Positions 1 through 5,428 of a stretch of 28,127 nucleotides of DNA are shown one piece after another. The stretch lies in contig CAAFYT010000017.1 in the NCBI GenBank assembly GCA_900767325.1, positions 1 to 28,127 on the forward strand, written 5' to 3'. Position 1 is the stretch's first letter; each line of letters opens with the position of its first letter. Under the pieces are notes generated by a model that saw only the letters and a list, made by a program, of their open reading frames with translations, was not told the origin of the DNA and did no database searches. The position numbers and the translations under genes were made by a program. Source of the stretch: Kiritimatiellia bacterium (lineage in GTDB: Bacteria; Verrucomicrobiota; Kiritimatiellia; RFP12; UBA1067).

Positions 1-54
1 CACTCCGCTGAATTGGTAATGCTTCGCGACGCTGATTCGTCGTCCACGGACTAA
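1..54 (+). CDS. possible 3' end of an upstream gene (partial)
   Basis: Frame 1 is open from the window edge to a TAA at 52-54 and reads HSAELVMLRDADSSSTD. The other two forward frames meet a stop within the first 18 bases. Seventeen residues are too few to identify a family, and a chance open stretch is possible. After the stop the DNA turns AT-rich and leads into the promoter region of the next gene, which is what one expects at a gene end. Confidence 0.2.
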   Translation, partial: HSAELVMLRDADSSSTD

Positions 55-104
55 AGAAGGTTGGAGCGTGTAGCGAAGTATAGGCGCGTATAAAAAATAT
101 TTTA

Positions 105-120
105 TACTAGTACATACTAG
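105..120. promoter_or_regulatory. TACTAG direct/inverted repeats, candidate operator
   Basis: TACTAG occurs at 105-110 and again at 115-120, exactly one helical turn apart. CTAGTA (107-112) and TACTAG (115-120) also form a perfect inverted repeat around a 2-base centre. The block covers the place where a -35 element would lie for the -10 at 133-138, so a bound protein would block that promoter. Self-regulating toxin-antitoxin-like operons often have such sites, so autoregulation by one of the next two proteins is a reasonable inference but unproven. Confidence 0.4.
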
Positions 121-130
121 GTTATATTTT

Positions 131-138
131 GGTATAAT
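131..138 (+). promoter_or_regulatory. extended -10 promoter GGTATAAT of the nucleotidyltransferase pair
   Basis: A perfect TATAAT at 133-138 is preceded by TGG, giving an extended -10, within the context ATTTTGGTATAAT. No good -35 is visible at 17 or 18 bp. The expected start is near 145, which leaves a leader of about 13 bases with GGAG at 148-151 before the ATG at 158. The same GGTATAAT 8-mer recurs before the ferredoxin, purA and secY. Confidence 0.7.
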
Positions 139-157
139 ACAAAGCTTGGAGTGGATA

Positions 158-604
158 ATGGATAGCAATTATCTCGACATGCTGAGGTGCCTGAACAAGG
201 CGGGAGTCAACTATATCATGGTTGGCGGGTGGGCGGTCAACCTGCATGGGTATGTGCGCGCGACAATTGATCTGGACATTTGGATTTTAGCCGATCAGGA
301 AAATGCGCGGAAGGTTTATGCGGCGCTTGGTGAGTTCGGGGCGCCGCTTGGGGATGTCAAGCCGGAGGACTTTGCGCAGGACGGGACAATTTTTCAGATT
401 GGTGTTGCGCCGTGTCGGATTGATGTCATCAATAGGATTGACGGGGTTAGGTATGCTGAGGCATCGTCACGGGCCATTGAGAAGATAATCGAGGGGGTCC
501 CGGTCCGTATCATTTCGCGTGAAGATCTGATTGTGAACAAGCGCGCTTCGGGGCGAACGAAGGATCTTGCGGATGCCGAAATACTGGAGGGGCTTGGGAA
601 ATGA
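158..604 (+). CDS. minimal nucleotidyltransferase (pol-beta fold, AbiEii/DUF6036-like)
   Basis: The 148-residue protein resembles the small pol-beta-fold nucleotidyltransferases seen in toxin-antitoxin and abortive-infection modules. It has the GG motif at residues 23-24 (VGGWAVNLHG), the metal-binding D-x-D at D38/D40 (ATIDLDIW), a third acidic position in RIDVINRI, and the C-terminal K-x-x-GR-x-KDLADAE signature typical of this group. The ATG at 158 is chosen because GGAG lies six bases before it; an upstream in-frame TTG at 146 has no such site. Its stop overlaps the start of the next gene (ATGA), so the two are probably translated together. The region is poorer in GC than the rest of the window, which fits an accessory gene. 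The target (nucleotide, tRNA or protein) cannot be read from the sequence. Confidence 0.75.
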   Translation: MDSNYLDMLRCLNKAGVNYIMVGGWAVNLHGYVRATIDLDIWILADQENARKVYAALGEFGAPLGDVKPEDFAQDGTIFQIGVAPCRIDVINRIDGVRYAEASSRAIEKIIEGVPVRIISREDLIVNKRASGRTKDLADAEILEGLGK

Positions 605-804
605 ATAAGACTTTAACGGTTATTCGTCCGGGTGAATCGCACGACGACTATTCGTGGGCGCTTAAGCTTTCGGATGCCGAACGTCTCCGTATTGCTGATC
701 GGCTTCTCAGGGATCTTTGGACTGCGGCGCATGGTCAGCCTTACCCTTTGATGGATCGCACTGTCGTTCGGTTAAGGAAAGTAAAAAGTAAAAAGGAAAA
801 GTGA
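601..804 (+). CDS. small hypothetical protein coupled to the nucleotidyltransferase
   Basis: This gene encodes 67 residues and starts at an ATG that overlaps the preceding stop by four bases. I do not recognise a family. The middle part (DAERLRIADRLLRDLW) is predicted to be helical, followed by HGQPYPLMDRTVVRLRK and a lysine-rich tail KVKSKKEK. The last codons run into an A-rich stretch that grades into the purine repeat downstream, so the tail may be repeat-derived rather than ancestral. Its size and coupling suggest a partner or antitoxin of the nucleotidyltransferase. That role is inference only; it could also be a regulator binding the TACTAG repeats. Confidence 0.5.
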   Translation: MNKTLTVIRPGESHDDYSWALKLSDAERLRIADRLLRDLWTAAHGQPYPLMDRTVVRLRKVKSKKEK

Positions 805-815
805 AAAAGTTAAAA

Positions 816-1007
816 GTTGAAGGTTGAAGGTTGAGGTGGAAGGTTGAGGTCGGAGGTGAGAGGTTGAAGGTTGAGGGAGAAGGTGAGAGGTTGAGGTGGA
901 GGTGGAAGGTTGAGGTGGAGGTGAAGGAGGAAGGTTGAGGTCGGAGGTGAGAGGTTGAGGTGAAGGTTGAAGGTTGAAGGTTGTAGGTTGAACAGTGGAT
1001 GGTTGAA
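816..1007. repeat. purine-rich degenerate heptamer repeat (AGGTTGA / AGGTGGA type)
   Basis: About 190 bp are built from variants of AGGTTGA, AGGTGGA, GGAGGTGA and GAAGGTTGA. Only a handful of cytosines occur on the plus strand (for example inside the two GAGGTCGG units). A 30-bp stretch is perfectly duplicated at 838-867 and 929-958, 91 bp apart. TGA falls in all three forward frames, so it is not coding on that strand; the long open frames on the other strand come from the composition. An RNA copy would be nearly unstructured and contains several GGAGG or GGAGGTG units that match a Shine-Dalgarno sequence. It ends shortly before the ribosome site of the next gene. I found no promoter in it. 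Confidence 0.85.
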
Positions 1008-1030
1008 ATGAACAAAAAAGGAGAGAAGAG

Positions 1031-2254
1031 ATGATTGATTTTGCGATTGAGAGGTTTGTACGGAAGTACATGACCAAGCGGGAGGAGTCGCTGCTCAAGG
1101 CGGACTTCGCGCGGTATGATGCGGAGTTGCACGCGGCGATCGACGGGAAGAAGATTCTCGTGATCGGGGGGGCGGGGACGATTGGGTCCAACTACGTCAA
1201 GGCCGCGCTGAGGTTCAAGCCGGGGGCGATGTACGTCGTGGACATCGACGAGAATCAATTGACGGAGCTCACGCGCGAGCTGAGGGCTGGCGAGGGGTAC
1301 AACATTCCCGCCGAATACGTGACCGAACCGATCGACCTCGGCAGCCGTCTTTTCGAGAAGTTCTTCAAGGCGCACGGGCCGTTCGACATCGTGGCGAACT
1401 TCGCGGCGCGCAAGCATGTGCGCGCCGAGCGGGACATTCACTCCATCGAGGCGATGTGCGAGACGAATGTTTTTATGGCGAAGAAGCTTCTCGACCTGCT
1501 CCTTACGATGCCGCCCAAGGCGTTCTTCTGCGTTTCGACCGACAAGGCGGCGAATCCGGTGAACGTCATGGGCGCGACGAAGAAGCTGATGGAGGAGACG
1601 ATCATGGCGTATGCGGATCGGCTGCCGATCAAGACGGCGCGCTTCGCGAACGTCGCGTTCTCCAACGGGTCGCTCCCGATCGGCTGGCTCAATCGCCTGG
1701 CGAAGGGGCAGCCGTTGAGCTGTCCCCTTGGAATCAGGCGGTTCTTCGTCAGCCCCATCGAGTCGGGCGAGCTTTGCCTCATCGCCAGCATCGTTGCGGA
1801 AAGCGGCGACATCGTCTATCCGAAGCTCGACCCCGAGAGGGACATGATTCCGTTCGATGCGGTGGTGAAGGACATGCTCGGCGACATGGGGCTTGGCTGC
1901 AGGGCGTGTGCGACGACCGCCGAGGCGAAGGAGGGGATGGCGGCCTGGGCGAGCGGTTCGCGCGAGGCGGGGTATCCGGTCGAATTCTTCGCGAGCGATA
2001 CGAGCGGGGAGAAGACGTTCGAGGAGTTCTACACGGATACGGACGTCAAGGACGAGACTCGTTTCGTGAATCTGGGCGCGGTGAAGAACGCGAAGCGTCC
2101 GTCAATCGCGGAGGTGGAGGCGATTTTCGCGGAGTTGCACGCGGTATTCGATCGCGCGGGTTCGACGAAGGCGGATGTCGTAAAGGCGTTGGGGAAGTAT
2201 CTCGGCAACTTCCACCATATCGAGAAGGGGAAGAGTTTGGATGGGAGGATGTAA
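1031..2254 (+). CDS. FlaA1/CapD-type nucleotide-sugar dehydratase/epimerase (SDR)
   Basis: The 407-residue soluble protein belongs to the extended short-chain dehydrogenase group related to UDP-GlcNAc 4,6-dehydratase/5-epimerase (PseB, FlaA1, CapD, WbpM). The NAD(P)-binding loop GGAGTIGS lies at residues 46-53, and VVDIDENQL (69-77) gives the acidic residue at the end of the second strand. The signature STDKAANPVNVMGATK is at 169-184: the usual Tyr of Y-x-x-x-K is Met (M180/K184), which is normal for this subfamily. NGSLPIGWL and RRFFVSPIESGEL match the substrate-side motifs. About 40 residues precede the Rossmann domain and there are no membrane helices, unlike the long FlaA1-like proteins. 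GGAGAG stands five bases before the ATG. A role in surface sugar synthesis is likely; the exact sugar is not determinable. Confidence 0.8.
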   Translation: MIDFAIERFVRKYMTKREESLLKADFARYDAELHAAIDGKKILVIGGAGTIGSNYVKAALRFKPGAMYVVDIDENQLTELTRELRAGEGYNIPAEYVTEPIDLGSRLFEKFFKAHGPFDIVANFAARKHVRAERDIHSIEAMCETNVFMAKKLLDLLLTMPPKAFFCVSTDKAANPVNVMGATKKLMEETIMAYADRLPIKTARFANVAFSNGSLPIGWLNRLAKGQPLSCPLGIRRFFVSPIESGELCLIASIVAESGDIVYPKLDPERDMIPFDAVVKDMLGDMGLGCRACATTAEAKEGMAAWASGSREAGYPVEFFASDTSGEKTFEEFYTDTDVKDETRFVNLGAVKNAKRPSIAEVEAIFAELHAVFDRAGSTKADVVKALGKYLGNFHHIEKGKSLDGRM

Positions 2255-2277
2255 GGAGCGATTCATTTCGCACGGAC

Positions 2278-2306
2278 TTGCAGTTTTGTGCGGAAAATGA
2301 TATAAT
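2278..2306 (+). promoter_or_regulatory. promoter of the ribH-pfp operon
   Basis: TTGCAG (2278-2283) and a perfect TATAAT (2301-2306) are separated by 17 bp, with TGA before the -10 (extended -10). The start of transcription should be near 2313, giving a leader of about 30 bases. A bulged inverted repeat, TTTCGCAC (2266-2273) with GTGCGGAAA (2288-2296), overlaps the -35 and spacer. It could be a weak terminator of the upstream gene or an operator. The leader is too short for an FMN riboswitch. Confidence 0.8.
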
Positions 2307-2342
2307 TCGCGCATCTTCACGAGATTTGGAGAGGGAGAAGAG

Positions 2343-2804
2343 ATGAAAGAGATCAACGGAGCACTTGTTGCGAAGGGCATGAAGTTCGGCATTGTCGTCA
2401 GCCGCTTCAACAGTTTTCTCACGGAGCAGCTCGTCAAGGGCGCGGTCGATGCGTTCGTTCGGCTGGGTGGAGACGAGCAGAACCTGACGCTCGTCAAGGT
2501 TCCCGGCGCTTACGAGATACCGCTTGCCGCGAAGAAACTCGCCGAGAAGAAGGGGATCGATGCGGTTGTCGCGCTCGGCGTCGTCGTGCGCGGGGCAACG
2601 GCCCATGCGGACCTCATCAACGAGACGACGGCGCGTGCCTTCAGCCAGATCTCGCTCGACTGCGGCGTTCCGGTGCTTTCGGGCGTCGTTTCGGCGGAGA
2701 ATCTGGAGCAGGCGGTCGAGCGCTGCGGAACGAAGCAGGGCAACAAGGGCTTCTCCGCCATGCAGGCGGCGATCGAGATGGTCAACCTGCTCAAGCAGGT
2801 CTGA
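2343..2804 (+). CDS. ribH: 6,7-dimethyl-8-ribityllumazine synthase
   Basis: This enzyme joins 5-amino-6-ribitylaminouracil with 3,4-dihydroxybutanone 4-phosphate, the penultimate step of riboflavin synthesis. At 153 residues it has normal length. Visible family motifs are VSRFN, VPGAYEIP, GVVVRGATAH with the catalytic His, and ERCGTKQGNKG with the phosphate-binding Arg/Lys region. Two sites differ from common homologues: the aromatic residue after the catalytic His (usually HFD or HYD) is Ala (HAD), and the Phe before GVVT is Ser (LSGVVS). The fold should be kept, but substrate packing may differ. GGGAG precedes the ATG. It is first in an operon with pfp; no other riboflavin gene is in the window. 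Confidence 0.92.
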   Translation: MKEINGALVAKGMKFGIVVSRFNSFLTEQLVKGAVDAFVRLGGDEQNLTLVKVPGAYEIPLAAKKLAEKKGIDAVVALGVVVRGATAHADLINETTARAFSQISLDCGVPVLSGVVSAENLEQAVERCGTKQGNKGFSAMQAAIEMVNLLKQV

Positions 2805-2854
2805 TGGATTTCCTTTCCGACGCATATCAGAAAATTCAAATTCCAAGGAGAAAA

Positions 2855-4093
2855 ATGGCTAACGAGGTTAAGAAAGTTGCGTTTCTGACGGCTGGCGGGC
2901 TTGCGCCGTGTCTTTCGAGTTCGATCGGGTTCCTGATCGACGAATACACGAAGAAGGCGCCGCATGTCGAGATGATCGGCTACATCAACGGCTATATGGG
3001 GCTTTTGAAGGGCGAGTCGATGCCGGTTACGGACGAGGTCCGGAAGAACGCGTTGATCCTCACGAAGCACGGCGGCTCGCCGATCGGCAACAGCCGCGTC
3101 AAGCTCACGAACGTCAAGGACTGCGTGAAGCGCGGTCTCGTGAAGGAGGGGGAGGATCCTCTCAAGGTCGCGGCGGATCAGCTCGTGAAGGACGGCGTTG
3201 ACGTTCTCCACACGATCGGCGGGGACGATACGAACACGACGGCGGCCGATCTCGCGGCGTATCTGGCGAAGAACGACTATCCGCTCATCGTCGTCGGGCT
3301 GCCGAAGACGATCGACAACGACGTCTACCCCATCAAGCAGTCGCTTGGCGCGTGGACGGCGGCCGAGGAGGGGGCGAAGTTCTTCCTCAACGTCGTCAAG
3401 GAGAACAGCGCCAATCCGCGCGCGCTCACGATCCACGAGGTCATGGGCCGCAACTGCGGGTGGCTGACGTACAAGACGGCGCAGGTCTATCGCAAGATGC
3501 TCAAGCGCCGCGTGAAGTTCCTGCCGGCGTTCAACCTCACGATGGAGCGGCAGGATGTCCACGCCGTCTACGTTCCGGAGGCGAAGATCGACTTCGAGGA
3601 GGAGGCGAAGCGCCTCCTGCCGATCATGGACAAGTACGACGCGGTCAACATCTTCGTCAGCGAGGGCGCGGGGGTCAAGGACATCATCGCGGAGATGAAG
3701 AAGCGCGGCGAGGAGGTTCCGGTCGATGCGTTCGGCCATCCGCGGCTCGACAAGGTCAACGTCGGGCAGTACGTCGGCAAGCGCTTCGGCGAGCTGCTCG
3801 GCGCCGAGAAGGTGCAGGTCTTCAAGTCGGGCTACTTCGCGCGTGCGGCCGCGCCGACGGCCAAGGACCTCGCGCTCATCGAGAAGTGCGCGCGCAAGGC
3901 GGTCGAATGCGCGCTCACGGGGGTTTCGGGCGTCGTCGGGCAGGACGAAAACGCCCTCGCCGAGATCCGCGCCTGCGAATTTCCGCGCATTCGGGGCGGA
4001 AAGCCGTTCAATCTGAGGAAGGGATCCTTCCGCAAGATGCTGGCCGAGATCGGTCAGCCGAAGCCGCGCAAGAAGCGCGTCAACAGCAAGTAA
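2855..4093 (+). CDS. pfp: 6-phosphofructokinase, pyrophosphate-dependent
   Basis: The protein reversibly phosphorylates fructose 6-phosphate with pyrophosphate, which saves ATP in anaerobic glycolysis. It has 412 residues. GGDDTN at 122-127 carries the second Asp that marks PPi-dependent enzymes (ATP-dependent ones have GGDGS). PKTIDND (150-156) holds the catalytic Asp region, and MGR (197-199) the sugar-phosphate site. The start is taken at 2855 because AAGGAG lies four bases before it. An in-frame ATG at 2804 overlaps the ribH stop and would add 17 residues (MDFLSDAYQKIQIPRRK) with no family resemblance. It is downstream of ribH and 14 bases upstream of a HAD-like gene. Confidence in the donor being PPi is high from the motif. 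Confidence 0.93.
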   Translation: MANEVKKVAFLTAGGLAPCLSSSIGFLIDEYTKKAPHVEMIGYINGYMGLLKGESMPVTDEVRKNALILTKHGGSPIGNSRVKLTNVKDCVKRGLVKEGEDPLKVAADQLVKDGVDVLHTIGGDDTNTTAADLAAYLAKNDYPLIVVGLPKTIDNDVYPIKQSLGAWTAAEEGAKFFLNVVKENSANPRALTIHEVMGRNCGWLTYKTAQVYRKMLKRRVKFLPAFNLTMERQDVHAVYVPEAKIDFEEEAKRLLPIMDKYDAVNIFVSEGAGVKDIIAEMKKRGEEVPVDAFGHPRLDKVNVGQYVGKRFGELLGAEKVQVFKSGYFARAAAPTAKDLALIEKCARKAVECALTGVSGVVGQDENALAEIRACEFPRIRGGKPFNLRKGSFRKMLAEIGQPKPRKKRVNSK

Positions 4094-4107
4094 AAAGGGG
4101 GTGGGCC

Positions 4108-4776
4108 ATGGCTGAGAGGGGCGTAATCGTCGAGTTCGACTTCACCGCGCTGAACGGGGCGGAGCTCCTTTTCGAGACGACGAAGGAGTTTCTGCAGAAT
4201 CTCGACGGCATCGCCTTCGACATTCCGACGGAAGCGCGTTTTCTCAGCGGCGGCAACTACCAAGGGGGGCTTCAGGATCTCTTCTCGCGCGTCAAGACGA
4301 AGAAGACGGCGCAGAAGGCGGCGCGCGATCTCGCGGCGGCGTTCAACGCGGCGCTCGCGGAGGCGGTTCCGCGCGCGATCACGCCGGCGTTCAGGAACTT
4401 CGTGAAGACTCTCGCCGACAAGGGGGTCAAGGTCGTTCTCTCCACGCGCGCCGATCTCGCGCGCGTGCAGGAGGCGTTCGCGCCGGTTCTCGGGGAGAAC
4501 GTCTCGCTCTACCACGAGGAATCGACCTGCTACGGGTCGGTGAAGTGGGATGCCTGGCGCCGCGCCTGCGTCGCCCACCGTCTTCTCAATCTCGCCGCGA
4601 TCGCCGTCACGGGGTCGGGCTTCGGCGTGAAATCGGCTCTGCTCGCGGGGCTCGGCGCGGTCGCGGTCGTCAACCCCCACGTCGCCTACCAGGACTTCAG
4701 CGGCGCGGACGCGATCCTCAAGGACCTTTCGGCGCCGACGGCCAAGACGCTGCTCGGGCTTCTGAAGCTGAGCTGA
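4108..4776 (+). CDS. HAD-like protein with degenerate active-site motifs
   Basis: The 222-residue protein follows the order of motifs of haloacid-dehalogenase phosphatases, but they look broken. The N-terminal strand VIVEFDFTALNG aligns with the usual DxDGT loop but lacks one acid. Motif II is VVLSTRAD. The motif III/IV region reads IAVTGSGFGVKSALLAGLGAVAVV, where catalytic relatives have GD-x(3)-D. The rest follows the normal pattern of a helix, a glycine turn and a terminal strand. So the fold is likely kept and phosphatase activity possibly lost. It follows pfp after 14 bases, with AGGGGGTGG as ribosome site at the ATG. A non-catalytic, sugar-phosphate-sensing role next to pfp is conceivable but unproven. 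Confidence 0.6.
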   Translation: MAERGVIVEFDFTALNGAELLFETTKEFLQNLDGIAFDIPTEARFLSGGNYQGGLQDLFSRVKTKKTAQKAARDLAAAFNAALAEAVPRAITPAFRNFVKTLADKGVKVVLSTRADLARVQEAFAPVLGENVSLYHEESTCYGSVKWDAWRRACVAHRLLNLAAIAVTGSGFGVKSALLAGLGAVAVVNPHVAYQDFSGADAILKDLSAPTAKTLLGLLKLS

Positions 4777-4780
4777 GGCC

Positions 4781-5428
4781 ATGACGGGCATCGAACGGCT
4801 GCACGAGATCATGACCCGCCTGCGCGATCTGCAGACCGGGTGCCCCTGGGATCGCGAACAGACCCTCGACTCGCTCAAACCCTGTCTTCTGGAGGAGACG
4901 TACGAGCTCCTCGCGGCGATGGACCATCCCGAAGAGAAGGCGAATTACGTCGAGGAACTGGGGGATGTGCTCCTGCAGGTCATGTTCCAGTCGGTCATGG
5001 CCGAGCAGGAGGGGCGCTTCAGCTTCGACGACGTCGCCCACGCGATCTCCGACAAGTTGGTGCACCGCCATCCGCACGTCTTCGGAACCGTTCAGGCGAA
5101 GGACTCCGCGACCGTGCTCAGGAACTGGGAGCAGATCAAGCAGCTCGAGCACAGGAAGGAGGCGCGCCATTCGGCGCTCGACGGCGTTCCGCGCGCCCTG
5201 CCCGCGCTTCTCAAGGCCCGGCGGACGATGGAGAAGGCGAAGCGGATCGGCTACGAGGAGAAGCTCGAGGGCGTTGCGATCGAGGGAGACGCCGGGGAGT
5301 TCCTTCTGCGGGTCGTGAAGTCCATCGCCGACGCGGGCATCGACGCCGAGACGGCGCTCGAGCAGGCAACCGCGCGCTTCGCCGCGCGCTTCCGCGCATT
5401 CGAGGACGCGAAGCGCACACCGGCGTGA
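4781..5428 (+). CDS. mazG: nucleoside triphosphate pyrophosphohydrolase MazG
   Basis: MazG hydrolyses (d)NTPs to monophosphates and pyrophosphate and clears abnormal nucleotides. The 215-residue protein starts with LQTGCPWDREQT, a hallmark of the family. The metal-binding EExxE...ExxD pattern is visible in LLEETYELL and EELGDVLLQV, and HRHPHVFG plus NWEQIK follow. The second domain is shorter than in E. coli MazG (263 residues) but still contains KAKRIGYE and the final helices. The gene begins four bases after the previous stop and ends in a GTGA overlap with the next gene. Pyrophosphate released here could in principle feed PPi-dependent phosphofructokinase encoded two genes upstream; that is speculation from neighbourhood. 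Confidence 0.92.
   Translation: MTGIERLHEIMTRLRDLQTGCPWDREQTLDSLKPCLLEETYELLAAMDHPEEKANYVEELGDVLLQVMFQSVMAEQEGRFSFDDVAHAISDKLVHRHPHVFGTVQAKDSATVLRNWEQIKQLEHRKEARHSALDGVPRALPALLKARRTMEKAKRIGYEEKLEGVAIEGDAGEFLLRVVKSIADAGIDAETALEQATARFAARFRAFEDAKRTPA

Noticed and set aside
816..1007. CRISPR array
   Set aside because: The units are short, adjacent and degenerate, without regular spacers or cas genes.
707..1441. Long minus-strand frames over the purine repeat (up to 244 residues, Ser/Thr/Pro/Asn-rich)
   Set aside because: They exist because the repeat has no stop codons on the minus strand. They run antisense into the epimerase gene and have no family resemblance or ribosome site.
2255..2342. 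FMN riboswitch before ribH
   Set aside because: The leader is about 30 bases and lacks the conserved FMN-aptamer segments.
1456..2346. 296-residue plus-strand frame inside the epimerase and up to ribH
   Set aside because: Out-of-frame shadow of the epimerase, with Gly/Arg-rich composition and no motif.
3352..4107. Upstream extension of the HAD-like frame into pfp
   Set aside because: It is an out-of-frame shadow of pfp; the ATG at 4108 has a ribosome site and starts a family-like strand.
4840..5424. Upstream extension of the IspH-UppS frame
   Set aside because: This part is an Arg/Gly-rich shadow of mazG; the GTG at 5425 gives the proper IspH N-terminus.
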